A DNA stretch of 64,000 bases from Enterococcus songbeiensis (lineage in GTDB: Bacteria; Bacillota; Bacilli; Lactobacillales; Enterococcaceae): the NCBI RefSeq assembly GCF_005405265.1, contig NZ_BJDS01000002.1, positions 124,001-188,000 on the forward strand. The letters run 5' to 3'. The notes under the pieces are model-generated. The model saw nothing but the letters and a program-made list of their open reading frames with translations, had not been told where the DNA came from and did not search any database. A program made the position numbers and the translations under genes. Below are positions 34,013 to 41,842 of the stretch, piece after piece; positions within the stretch are counted from its first letter, which is position 1, and every line of letters starts with the position of its first letter.

Positions 34013-34066
34013 ATGCAGCGCTTACATTAGCATTATATATAGTATATACCATAATGTCTATACTAA
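34013..34066 (-). promoter_or_regulatory. promoter, GntR-type operator and cre-like site of the glycosylasparaginase operon
   Basis: On the minus strand TAGACA (34060-34055), 17 bases and TATAAT (34037-34032) form a good promoter. A palindrome TAGTATA/TATACTA (34040-34046, 34059-34065) covers the spacer and -35. It matches the operator of the upstream YitT-gntR-pepV promoter in most positions. ATGTAAGCGCTGCAT (34013-34027), just past the -10, matches the cre consensus at nearly all positions. Confidence 0.68.
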
Positions 34067-34105
34067 AATGGCGTCCATCGAAAAAATTTTCCATGAACGC
34101 CATTT
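34067..34105 (-). terminator. terminator of the YitT-gntR-pepV operon
   Basis: AAATGGCGT and ACGCCATTT arms (34067-34077, 34093-34105), with a loop containing a T-run and Ts after, lie two bases past the pepV stop and abut the next promoter. Confidence 0.7.
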
Positions 34106-34106
34106 A

Positions 34107-35405
34107 TCATTGAATCAACGCAAGAATACTACGCATATAAATTTCCATATTGGTTTTTAAATCCGCAACTGTCATCCATTCATTTTTATTATGAGCGATT
34201 CCTTTTTGTCCAGGAAAAGAAGGGCCAAAAGCGACAATATTCGGTAATTTCCGCGCATAGGTGCCACCGGTCGTTGTCACAGGCGTTCCATCGTTTCCGG
34301 TGATTTCTTGATAAATATTTCCCAGTAAACGAATTTCTGAACGATCTTTATTTAAGTTGATGCCGGGAACACTTCGAACCACTTCAACTGTCGAATGCGC
34401 AGGAATAACTGTGGTGATTCCCGAAACTATCTCTTCTTCCTGAAAAGAAACCGGATAGCGAAAAGCAATTTCCAATTGTAGCTGATTTTCTTTTTTGGAA
34501 AGAATAACCGGTGTCAACATCAATTTACCAGAATCTTCATCTTCCAACGCTAAATCAATCCCTTCTCCGGTATGCTGTTCGTGGAAATGTGTAAATAACC
34601 AGTCAAAATACGCCCGCGTTTTCACAGAAAGCTGTTGGTTAGTTTTTAAGCGACGAGCCAATAATGTGATTGCATTCTTTCCCATTTCAGGTGCATTGCT
34701 AGGAGCCCGTACTCCTTCTACCGAAATTTTTGTTTCGTCAACCAACACCGACAGTTTATCCGGGACGTGATCCCGCGCTTGATCGCCAATAATTTCTCCC
34801 AGATTTGCTAATTCCCCCTTCTCAAAATCAGTGGTAATCCGCACATTCACAATCCCCCGCTCCCCATAGACCACCGGGTACTTGCAATCGGGGGTGAAGC
34901 CAAATGTTGGTGGCTGTTCTGCCTTTAAATAATGAGGAACGTCAGACATACCGCTTTCTTCGTCCGTTCCAAATATAATACGCACCGGTTTTTTGGGTTG
35001 AATACCGCTATCCTTTAACAATTTCAATCCATAAAAACAACTCATGATTGGACCTTTATTATCTAAGATTCCCCGACCATAAAGCACCCCATCATCTTCC
35101 GTCAAATCAAATGGAGGATAATCCCAGCCTTCACCGGCAGAAACCACATCCAAATGTCCTAAGATACCGATATATTCTGACCCTTCCCCCCATTGAAGAT
35201 AGCCGATTGCATCATCGATAGTCGTTGTCGTAAACCCATCATTTTCTGCCATTTCCAATACCAAAGACAATACTTTTCTAGGATAAATTCCGTAAGGTGC
35301 CTGTTCTTTCGGTTCACCTTTTACGCTGGGCACCTGCATAACCTGCTGGAGATCTTGCAAAAAACCTTCCCAGTTTTGTTCCACCATCGTTTTGATTTCG
35401 TCCAT
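34107..35405 (-). CDS. dipeptidase PepV-like, M20 family
   Basis: A 432-residue zinc peptidase of the PepV/Sapep branch of M20, which cleaves dipeptides and some beta-Ala- or D-amino-acid-containing ones. Metal and active-site segments: ILGHLDVVSAGEGWDYPPF (His, Asp), YGRGILDNKGP (bridging Asp), FGTDEESGMSD (catalytic Glu pair), GFTPDCKYPVVYGERG (Asp) and a C-terminal GIAHNKNEWM (His). The insert forming the lid domain is present. The ATG at 35405 is preferred over a GTG nine bases earlier because of AAAGGTG spacing. It is the third gene of YitT-gntR-pepV. Confidence 0.9.
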   Translation of the reverse strand: MDEIKTMVEQNWEGFLQDLQQVMQVPSVKGEPKEQAPYGIYPRKVLSLVLEMAENDGFTTTTIDDAIGYLQWGEGSEYIGILGHLDVVSAGEGWDYPPFDLTEDDGVLYGRGILDNKGPIMSCFYGLKLLKDSGIQPKKPVRIIFGTDEESGMSDVPHYLKAEQPPTFGFTPDCKYPVVYGERGIVNVRITTDFEKGELANLGEIIGDQARDHVPDKLSVLVDETKISVEGVRAPSNAPEMGKNAITLLARRLKTNQQLSVKTRAYFDWLFTHFHEQHTGEGIDLALEDEDSGKLMLTPVILSKKENQLQLEIAFRYPVSFQEEEIVSGITTVIPAHSTVEVVRSVPGINLNKDRSEIRLLGNIYQEITGNDGTPVTTTGGTYARKLPNIVAFGPSFPGQKGIAHNKNEWMTVADLKTNMEIYMRSILALIQ

Positions 35406-35423
35406 TTTTTTCACCTTTTTCTT

Positions 35424-36143
35424 CTAGTGTTTTCGTTGTAGGGTATTTTTGAAGGTATATTTATCTGCTCGATAGAAAGATGTATCATACAAAATCGGTT
35501 TTGCAGAAGGAGAATATGTCAGAGAATGAACCAACAGCAGCGGCTGTCCCTTCTCTACCTCCAACAATTTGTTCATGTCTTCTGTCACTAGGATTGCTTC
35601 AACTTCTTGATGAGAGTAGCCGATTTCAATATTTTTTTCGATTTCTGAAAACAAAGAACCTTCCTCTAGCTGTTCAATGGAAGAATCCTTTAAATATCGC
35701 TGCAAAACGTAAATGTTTTCGATTGTCATTGGTTCCTCCTCCAAAAAACGGCGACGAACCAAATGAATCACTTTTTCATTCGCATATTTTCCAAAAGCTT
35801 GTTTCACTTTTTCCGGCAGTTTTTCTGTGATTTCACAGGTCAGAATTTCCGTTTTTGACTGTTTTCCTTGTCGTTTTGCCGCTTCTGTAAAACCATACAA
35901 CCCACCACTGCCGCTTTGGATTTTTGGCTGTTTCATCACATAGGTTCCCTTACCTTTTTCCTTAACCAAGATATTCTGACCGATTAAGCTGTCAATCGCT
36001 TTACGAACAGTCAACCGGCTAACTCCAAATTCTGCGGCAAGATCATACTCAGAGGGCAGTTTTTGGCTAGTCACGTAAGTTCCGTCATTGATTCGTTTTT
36101 GTAATTCGTTGGCAATCGTCAAAAAAATTGTTTTATTTCTCAT
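35424..36143 (-). CDS. GntR/HutC-family transcriptional regulator
   Basis: A 239-residue repressor. A winged helix (about 5-70: LTIANELQKRINDGTYVTSQKLPSEYDLAAEFGVSRLTVRKAIDSLI) is followed by a UTRA domain (about 90-235: KQAFGKYANEKVIHLVRRRFLEEEPM, GYSHQEVEAILVTEDM). It probably binds the ACAGTATATACT-type palindromes in front of its own operon and in front of the glycosylasparaginase operon. The ATG at 36143 has AGGAGAG upstream and follows the YitT stop by 11 bases. The effector is unknown; UTRA ligands are usually phospho-sugars. Confidence 0.9.
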   Translation of the reverse strand: MRNKTIFLTIANELQKRINDGTYVTSQKLPSEYDLAAEFGVSRLTVRKAIDSLIGQNILVKEKGKGTYVMKQPKIQSGSGGLYGFTEAAKRQGKQSKTEILTCEITEKLPEKVKQAFGKYANEKVIHLVRRRFLEEEPMTIENIYVLQRYLKDSSIEQLEEGSLFSEIEKNIEIGYSHQEVEAILVTEDMNKLLEVEKGQPLLLVHSLTYSPSAKPILYDTSFYRADKYTFKNTLQRKH

Positions 36144-36154
36144 TTTGTTCTCTC

Positions 36155-37000
36155 CTACCACTCAAAAAAAGTTCGGTTCGTACTAACACCCGGTGCAATG
36201 CTAATAAAAGCTTTTTCATCGACTTGATGAATCAGTTGTTTGACCATTTTCAATTCTCGTTGGGATATCACCAGCAATAATAATTTCTTTTCATGATGAT
36301 CAAAGGCACCTTCTACATCATTGATGACCGTGATTCCTCGTTGAATCGAAGTCTGCAAACTTGCAGTCAATGCAGTGGGTGATTCTGTTACAATCATCAA
36401 CTGCACCCGTTTTTGCTTTGCGTTCACATAATCTACCATCTGACCGCTAATAAAAAAGGACAATGCACTGTAAAAAGCATATTGCCACCCATAGATCCAT
36501 CCAGCAAAAAATTGTAAACAAATATTAAAGACAATAAAAAAGGAACCGATACTTCTTTTCGTCGCTTTTTTTACTAGTATACCAATAATATCCAGTCCAC
36601 CAGTAGAAAAATCGCTATTTAATGTCAACCCTACTGATAATCCATGCAGTGCCCCACCAAAAATCCCGCAAATAACCGGGTCAGTCGTCAAAGGATACAC
36701 AGGAATGATTTTCATCATAAAGGAAGTGAGTAGAACAGCAAAAATCGTGTAGATTGTAAAGGAACGGTCGATCCTCCGCCAAGCTACTACTAGCAATGGT
36801 AGATTAAAAAGTAAGACAAGTGTTGGAATTGATAATGTGATTTGCAGTCGATCAGCTAGCAGTTCCGACAACAATTGCGAAAGTCCCGTGATTCCGCTGG
36901 CATAGATTTTTCCTGGCAGCCAAAAAAAGTTTAACGCGACAGAGGATAAAAAAGCATACGCAGCAGCAATCCCAAGTTTATGAATAATTTGTTGATTCAT
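36155..37000 (-). CDS. YitT-family membrane protein (DUF161/DUF2179)
   Basis: A 281-residue protein. About five to six helices (residues 8-190; LPGKIYASGITGLSQLLSELL, DFSTGGLDIIGILV) form the YitT_membrane domain, and a C-terminal cytoplasmic DUF2179 domain (about 200-278) has LMIVTESPTALTASLQTSIQRGITVINDVEGAFDHHEKKLL. The function is not established; such proteins are sometimes suspected of transport. Being the first gene of an operon with a GntR regulator and a dipeptidase, it could move a peptide or conjugate. This is inferred from context only. Confidence 0.87.
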   Translation of the reverse strand: MNQQIIHKLGIAAAYAFLSSVALNFFWLPGKIYASGITGLSQLLSELLADRLQITLSIPTLVLLFNLPLLVVAWRRIDRSFTIYTIFAVLLTSFMMKIIPVYPLTTDPVICGIFGGALHGLSVGLTLNSDFSTGGLDIIGILVKKATKRSIGSFFIVFNICLQFFAGWIYGWQYAFYSALSFFISGQMVDYVNAKQKRVQLMIVTESPTALTASLQTSIQRGITVINDVEGAFDHHEKKLLLLVISQRELKMVKQLIHQVDEKAFISIAPGVSTNRTFFEW

Positions 37001-37013
37001 GACGACCTCCTAA

Positions 37014-37055
37014 AGAATACGCTTACAGTATATACTATTGAGTATATACTGTCAT
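37014..37055 (-). promoter_or_regulatory. promoter, perfect operator palindrome and cre of YitT-gntR-pepV
   Basis: A perfect 12-bp inverted repeat, ACAGTATATACT (37025-37036) and AGTATATACTGT (37041-37052), with a 4-base spacer, overlaps a minus-strand promoter: ATGACA (37055-37050), 17 bases, TATACT (37032-37027). The cre CTGTAAGCGTATTCT (37028-37014, minus) follows directly. The layout is the same as at 34013-34066. Confidence 0.75.
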
Positions 37056-37117
37056 CTTTTTTTCAAAATAAAAAACCAAAAAATTTCTCCTAAGAAAAAT
37101 TCTTTGATTTCCGTTTT

Positions 37118-37741
37118 TTATTTCAGATAAGTAGCAACTTTTGTCGTAATCAAATCGATGGCCACGTGGTTTTCGCCACCTTCTGGAACGATAACATCTG
37201 CATAGCGTTTTGTCGGTTCGATAAATTGATGGTACATGGGTTTCACCACGGAAAGGTATTGTTCAATGACAGAGTCCAGCGTCCGTCCCCGTTCCTCCAT
37301 GTCCCGCTTAATTCGGCGAATGATACGGATATCATCGTCAGTATCGACATACAATTTAATGTCCATCAAATTCCGCAAACGTTCATCTTCTAAAATCAAA
37401 ATGCCTTCCAAAATAATCACTTCTTTTGGTTCTTGAATCACTGTTGCTGTACTGCGGGTATGGGCAACGTAATCGTAGACGGGTTTTTCAATTGCTTCAT
37501 ATTTTAATAATTTTTCTAAGTGTTCAATTAACAAATCCGTATCAAAAGCAAAGGGATGATCGTAATTCGTGTTCAATCGTTCTTCAAACGCTAGATGGCT
37601 TTGATCCTTATAATAAGAATCTTGTTCAAGCATCATAATGGAATGATTAGGAAAATTATTAAAGATTGCTCGGCTAACACTGGTTTTACCACTGCCAGAG
37701 CCACCAGTCACTCCTATTATAATCGGCTTGTTTTTCGTCAT
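37118..37741 (-). CDS. udk: uridine kinase
   Basis: A 207-residue nucleoside kinase that phosphorylates uridine and cytidine in pyrimidine salvage. The P-loop is [14 protein letters not shown] (about 9-22). It also has [44 protein letters not shown] and the lid region [12 protein letters not shown]. Length and motifs match Firmicute Udk. It is a single gene flanked by short AT-rich gaps. Confidence 0.96.
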   Translation of the reverse strand: MTKNKPIIIGVTGGSGSGKTSVSRAIFNNFPNHSIMMLEQDSYYKDQSHLAFEERLNTNYDHPFAFDTDLLIEHLEKLLKYEAIEKPVYDYVAHTRSTATVIQEPKEVIILEGILILEDERLRNLMDIKLYVDTDDDIRIIRRIKRDMEERGRTLDSVIEQYLSVVKPMYHQFIEPTKRYADVIVPEGGENHVAIDLITTKVATYLK

Positions 37742-37818
37742 TAAAGAAAACCTCTTTCATTTTATACTAGCTATTATTATAGCGAAAATCCAAGAAAATA
37801 CTATGCTTTCTCGTGAAT

Positions 37819-38499
37819 CTATTCCGCTAAAATCGTATAAATCTCATCCAGCTTGCTGATTTGATACGTCGGTGCAATGGAAGCCGCCGCTTTTGCAGGA
37901 TTCAACCAAATCGTATCGATCCCGGCTTGAATCCCCCCTTCAATATCCGAAGTCAAAGAATCACCGATAATGACAGTTTCTTTTTTCTCAAATTGCGGGA
38001 TTCGCTCAAAAACAAAATCAAAATATTCCTTCATGGGTTTTTGGAAGCCGGTATCTTCAGAAACAAATACATTTTTGAAATAAGGCAAAAGTTTTGCATC
38101 CGTCAGCCGTTGATATTGCGTAGCAGAAACCCCGTTCGTCACGATATATAATTCTGCTTTATCTGCTAAATCAGCGATGATTTCCCGACTGTTTCCCAGC
38201 AGTTGATGTCCTTGATTGAGAAATTGACGGTAATGGCTTTCCATTTTTGTCCCATCCACTCGCTTGCCAAATTGTTGAAACAACAGGCTGAAGCGTTGAT
38301 TGACGACTTCATCTCGCTGACGTTTGCCTTGTTCAAATTCTTGCCATAGCTGATGGTTCAATGCTTGGTAGCTTGTCTTGATCGCCGGTGTCAGTTGCAA
38401 GCCTTCTTCTTGGAACAACGCCTTTAGCGCCTCATTTTCTGCCGCTTGAAAATCCAATAATGTGTCATCTACATCAAACAATAAATTTTTATATTTCAT
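37819..38499 (-). CDS. HAD hydrolase, YjjG-like pyrimidine 5'-nucleotidase
   Basis: A 226-residue haloacid-dehalogenase phosphatase. The catalytic motif is LLFDVDDTLLDF (nucleophile Asp9, acid Asp11), motif II is YIVTNGVSATQ, motif III is QKPMKEYFDFVF and motif IV is IIGDSLTSDIEGG. The 'DVDDTLLDF' form and 'VTNG' are characteristic of YjjG/YfnB non-canonical pyrimidine nucleotidases, thought to clear modified dUMP analogues. It starts 12 bases downstream of the RsuA gene, so the two are probably cotranscribed. Confidence 0.88.
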   Translation of the reverse strand: MKYKNLLFDVDDTLLDFQAAENEALKALFQEEGLQLTPAIKTSYQALNHQLWQEFEQGKRQRDEVVNQRFSLLFQQFGKRVDGTKMESHYRQFLNQGHQLLGNSREIIADLADKAELYIVTNGVSATQYQRLTDAKLLPYFKNVFVSEDTGFQKPMKEYFDFVFERIPQFEKKETVIIGDSLTSDIEGGIQAGIDTIWLNPAKAAASIAPTYQISKLDEIYTILAE

Positions 38500-38511
38500 T
38501 TTTTTCTCCTT

Positions 38512-39228
38512 TTAACGAAAATAGGGGGTCAATTGTTGCAATTCTGCCACGGTCAACCGACGATACTTTCCCAGTGCGAGAGTTTCAGGCAACCGTAGCG
38601 GTCCAATCGCCGTCCGTTTTAAAAAGACCACTTTTTTTCCACGAACCAAAAACATTTTTTTCACTTGATGAAATTTTCCCTCTTGGATAGCCAAGCGAAT
38701 GGTACTTTTTTCATCAGAAGCAAAAAGAATCGTTAATTCTGCGGGTTGGCAAATGGTCCCGTCATGAAACACGATGCCTTGTTGAAATGCCTGCTGATCT
38801 TCCTGTGTCACCCGTCCATTGACTGTTGCTTCATAAAATTTTGTCACTTTTTTCACCGGATGAAGTAATTCGTAAGCCAATTGTCCGTTTGTCGTCAAAA
38901 AAACCAGACCTTCCGTATCACGATCCAAACGTCCTACTGCAGCTAATTTTTCTCGGCGATCAGCTTCAGCAAGTAAATCCAAAACTGTCTGGTGCTGTGC
39001 ATCCTGGTTAGCTGTTACGATGCCCTGTGGTTTATTTACCAAATAATAGGCCTCATCCGTCGCCAATGACTTGCCATCCACTAAAATCTGATGGAGATCA
39101 CTGTCCACATTGCGGGCTTCCCGTCGTTGAATCTGACCATCAACGCTTACTTTACCCAGTAAAAAAAGCCGCTTCATCTCTTTACGGCTGGTTTTCAGCT
39201 CTTTTTCAATCAATTTGTCTAAACGCAT
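38512..39228 (-). CDS. rsuA: 16S rRNA pseudouridine(516) synthase, RsuA family
   Basis: A 238-residue enzyme. An N-terminal S4 RNA-binding domain (MRLDKLIEKELKTSRKEMKRLFLLGKVSVDGQ) is followed by the catalytic domain with the signature AVGRLDRDTEGLVFLTTNGQLAYELLHP, whose catalytic Asp is in GRLDRDTEG. It is predicted to make pseudouridine 516 in 16S rRNA. The ATG at 39228 starts the S4 domain and has AAAGGA upstream; the frame is open further up but without domain or ribosome site. Confidence 0.92.
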   Translation of the reverse strand: MRLDKLIEKELKTSRKEMKRLFLLGKVSVDGQIQRREARNVDSDLHQILVDGKSLATDEAYYLVNKPQGIVTANQDAQHQTVLDLLAEADRREKLAAVGRLDRDTEGLVFLTTNGQLAYELLHPVKKVTKFYEATVNGRVTQEDQQAFQQGIVFHDGTICQPAELTILFASDEKSTIRLAIQEGKFHQVKKMFLVRGKKVVFLKRTAIGPLRLPETLALGKYRRLTVAELQQLTPYFR

Positions 39229-39297
39229 CGCTTTTTTCCTTTCTGACACATTATAGCGCGAATTTATTCTCAGCAAAACACAAAATCTGCGAAATCC

Positions 39298-39326
39298 TTG
39301 ACTTAATTCATTATTCGTCCTATGGT
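39298..39326 (+). promoter_or_regulatory. promoter of rplY
   Basis: TTGACT, a 17-base spacer and TATGGT lie about 200 bases upstream of the L25 start. Confidence 0.6.
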
Positions 39327-39522
39327 TAGAGAGTAAAGTAAATAAAGTTCTTCTACACAGCGTTATGACCTGGTGGAGAAAAGTTGAACCAAAACTTTCT
39401 TGGGTAGCTGTATTTCGGCTACCCTTTTGCGTGTTCTCACGTACCACTCAATGTGCAGACTAGCGAGATTTGCTTTTAAAATGAATGTCGTCAGACAGAA
39501 AAATTTTAGGAGGAATTAAGTT
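39327..39522 (+). promoter_or_regulatory. long leader of rplY with terminator-like hairpin
   Basis: The roughly 190-base transcribed leader contains a GC-rich hairpin (arms GGGTAGC and GCTACCC, around 39402-39423) followed by CTTTTGCG. It could attenuate transcription in response to L25, as is common for r-protein leaders. The ribosome site is AGGAGG before the ATG at 39523. I do not recognise a described leader family. Confidence 0.45.
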
Positions 39523-40137
39523 ATGGCAGTATCATTAGAAGTAAGTAAGAGAGAAGTTCGTCCCCGTTCGTTGCGTAATCAATTGCGTCACGAAGGAAAA
39601 GTCCCTGCAGTAGTAAACGGTTATCAAGTGGAAAGCACACCGATTTCTGTTGTTGCGCGTGACTTAGACAAGATTTTGCGGGAACATGGCGCAAATGCAG
39701 TAATCAAAATGGAGTTAGATGGAAAAACAGTCAATACTCTAGTAAAACAAACACAAGCAGACACTTTTAACAGACATTTGACCCATATCGAATTCTTGTC
39801 AGTAAACATGTCTGAAGTAACTGAAGTAGAAGCAGAAATCTTGCTTGTCGGCGAAGCAGCCGGTGTGAAAGCAGGCGGCGTCTTGAACCAAACATTATAC
39901 ACTGTTGTGGTTTCTGCAACCCCTGATAAATTACCAGAACGTATCGAAGTAGACGTGACACCACTTGAAATCGGCAGTACCTTGACTGTTGCAGAATTGC
40001 CAAGTCATGAAGATTACACAATCGTCACAGATGCAGATGAACAAGTTCTTTCTATCACGGAAGCACAAGAAGTTTCTGAAGACGATACTGCTGAAGCAGC
40101 TGAACCAGAAGTCATCGGTTCAACAGAAGCAGAATAA
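39523..40137 (+). CDS. rplY: ribosomal protein L25/Ctc (general stress form)
   Basis: A 204-residue protein of the L25/TL5/Ctc family. The N-terminal 5S rRNA-binding beta domain (about 1-92: SKREVRPRSLRNQLRHEGKVPAVVNGY) is followed by a C-terminal CTC domain (about 98-185: LLVGEAAGVKAGGVLNQTLYTVVVSATPDKLPERIEVDVTPLEIGSTLTVAELP). A tail of acidic residues (EDDTAEAAEPEVIGSTEAE) closes it, as in other Firmicute members. It binds 5S rRNA in the large subunit. It is a single-gene unit with a strong terminator. Confidence 0.95.
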   Translation: MAVSLEVSKREVRPRSLRNQLRHEGKVPAVVNGYQVESTPISVVARDLDKILREHGANAVIKMELDGKTVNTLVKQTQADTFNRHLTHIEFLSVNMSEVTEVEAEILLVGEAAGVKAGGVLNQTLYTVVVSATPDKLPERIEVDVTPLEIGSTLTVAELPSHEDYTIVTDADEQVLSITEAQEVSEDDTAEAAEPEVIGSTEAE

Positions 40138-40168
40138 CAAACGAAAGCTAGTTTAACTCTTTTTACCT

Positions 40169-40215
40169 GAAATTGGGTCGTTGATTAAAATTTAATTAAC
40201 GACCCAATTTCTTTT
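40169..40215 (+). terminator. terminator of rplY
   Basis: A 14-bp perfect stem (40169-40182 with 40198-40211) is followed by TTTT. Confidence 0.88.
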
Positions 40216-40225
40216 GGCTCCTTAG

Positions 40226-40254
40226 TTGCATTTTTGGCGGCTCAATCGTAAAAT
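40226..40254 (+). promoter_or_regulatory. promoter of the DUF960 gene
   Basis: TTGCAT, 17 bases and TAAAAT lie about 75 bases before the start codon. Confidence 0.5.
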
Positions 40255-40329
40255 AAGTGTTCAAATGAGCAACATTTTTTCATTTCTTCTATAATAGAAG
40301 TATGATAATGTTACAAGGAGGTCAGGACA

Positions 40330-40647
40330 ATGTATGAAGTCTTTGATAGTAATCGCAGTCGTTACGCTTCCGTAGGCGTTGTTTCCAGTATGCCCGGCGA
40401 GCTGATCGATAGTATTTGGTTCATTATTGATTTAGATTTAAAAGGAGTGATTCCTTTAAATAACTTGATTGCCTTTGATTTAATCAATAAAAATGGCAAA
40501 GTCACGATGCATTTTTCACAAGAAGATAGTGAGGTAGAAATGGATATCGATTTGCCGTTTCCTTATTCATCCGACCTGCCAAAAGAAATTTTTGCTTATG
40601 ATGATGGCACTAGACAAACAATTTTATTGCCTAGTGAAACAAATTAA
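40330..40647 (+). CDS. DUF960-family protein
   Basis: A 105-residue small soluble protein. The pattern RYASVGVVSSMPGELIDSIWFIIDLDLKGVIPLNNLIAFDLIN, with a later HFSQEDS, matches the DUF960 family found in staphylococci and enterococci. The function is unknown. Only the family is recognised; there are no catalytic motifs or membrane segments. AAGGAGG lies before the ATG. It is a single gene with its own promoter and terminator. Confidence 0.82.
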   Translation: MYEVFDSNRSRYASVGVVSSMPGELIDSIWFIIDLDLKGVIPLNNLIAFDLINKNGKVTMHFSQEDSEVEMDIDLPFPYSSDLPKEIFAYDDGTRQTILLPSETN

Positions 40648-40650
40648 AAA

Positions 40651-40683
40651 AATTCCAGTCATGTTATTGGCTGGAATTTTTTT
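40651..40683. terminator. terminator after the DUF960 gene (also serves the opposite strand)
   Basis: AATTCCAG (40651-40658) and CTGGAATT (40671-40678) are followed by Ts. A-runs on the other side allow use by the convergent regulator gene. Confidence 0.85.
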
Positions 40684-40701
40684 GTTCTGCATTATCGTGA
40701 T

Positions 40702-41706
40702 TCATTTTTCAAGGTGTTGTTGAAAAACCGTCTCATAGGCGAGCTCTAATTCTGGATGATTCACCAATAATTGTGCGTGATAGGGTAGAAGTTCGTTGAG
40801 GGCTGTCAGTAATTGCTGATTTTTTTGTGATGTTTTTAAGGGGGCGAGCTGGTGGATACACGGTCCTTTGAATAAGTAGCACAACAAATGCAGGCGAAAA
40901 ATATCTTGCAGGATTTTTTGTCGAATTCTCCGGGACGAATAACGCTGATCGAGAGGATAGATTTTTTGCTCACCTAGTAATTCATCACTGATTCCCATTG
41001 GCCAAATCTCTTCTACTCCCAACAACTGCCGCCATAAAAAACAAAAACCTCGTTCATTTATTTCAAAATCAGGAATCCCGTTTATTTGGCTGATAAACTT
41101 CCGATCAAACCAGTTTGGATCGATGGCATATCCTTGTTGCCGCCGTTTCCGACTGATTTCTTCAAGTATTTGAAAATAGGCGGCTGGTGTGATTGGCATT
41201 TTTGGCGGTTCTAACAGCAACCGGATATGAAATCGAAAGAAACGTTGCTGTGCCTCTGCGCCACAAATAACCGGCTGTTTTTTAAAACTGGCCGTCAATC
41301 CGTACCATTTAAACAGCTTGCCTAATTCATGAAAATGCCGGCGAATGATTTTTGGACTCAGATAGAGCGTCTTCTCAAGATCCCTCACACCCCAAGATGG
41401 ATGTTCCAATAATTTTTCTAAGAGCTGTATTTTGATACTCCGCTTGAGTAAGAAGGCAAAAAAATACCGGTCATCAAAGCCCGTCGCCTTTTGCAGCACT
41501 AAATGTTCTTTTTTGATTATCACATCGATTCCGATTTGCAGATGACTTCCACTATCCCTCCAGTCATTAACAGTTTCTCGTATGTAGCGGACCGGATGCT
41601 GGCACTCACTGGCGGCATCTTCCAGAGAATACTTTTTCTCCACTGCCAACTTTTGATAAACTTTCACTAACACCCGATCTCTTTCTTCTAATAAACAGTC
41701 AAACAT
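40702..41706 (-). CDS. Mga-like transcriptional regulator
   Basis: A 334-residue protein of the Mga/AtxA-like group. Two helix-turn-helix regions are visible: one about residues 28-50 (KYSLEDAASECQHPVRYIRETVNDW) and one about 105-130 (GVRDLEKTLYLSPKIIRRHFHELGKLFKWYGL). After residue 150 there is a helical PRD-like region (AEAQQRFFRFHIRLLLEPPK). No EIIB-like domain is obvious. It lies downstream of the anmK operon and may regulate cell-wall or virulence-type genes. The ATG at 41706 is chosen because AGAGGTG precedes it. Confidence 0.75.
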   Translation of the reverse strand: MFDCLLEERDRVLVKVYQKLAVEKKYSLEDAASECQHPVRYIRETVNDWRDSGSHLQIGIDVIIKKEHLVLQKATGFDDRYFFAFLLKRSIKIQLLEKLLEHPSWGVRDLEKTLYLSPKIIRRHFHELGKLFKWYGLTASFKKQPVICGAEAQQRFFRFHIRLLLEPPKMPITPAAYFQILEEISRKRRQQGYAIDPNWFDRKFISQINGIPDFEINERGFCFLWRQLLGVEEIWPMGISDELLGEQKIYPLDQRYSSRRIRQKILQDIFRLHLLCYLFKGPCIHQLAPLKTSQKNQQLLTALNELLPYHAQLLVNHPELELAYETVFQQHLEK

Positions 41707-41842
41707 TTTTTTCACCTCTCATAAAAAAAAATACCATAATAACAGTCGTGGTTTTTTCCAAAATCTTGGATGCTGATGACTATTTTTTGGAATTTTTCTT
41801 TCACAGATTTGGTGATTGAGTGCGTAGGAGGAAATTACTAAT

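Noticed and set aside
41757-41793. Inverted repeat TTCCAAAA/TTTTGGAA as terminator of anmK
   Set aside because: No T-run follows on the minus strand and the arms are AT-rich; left uncalled.
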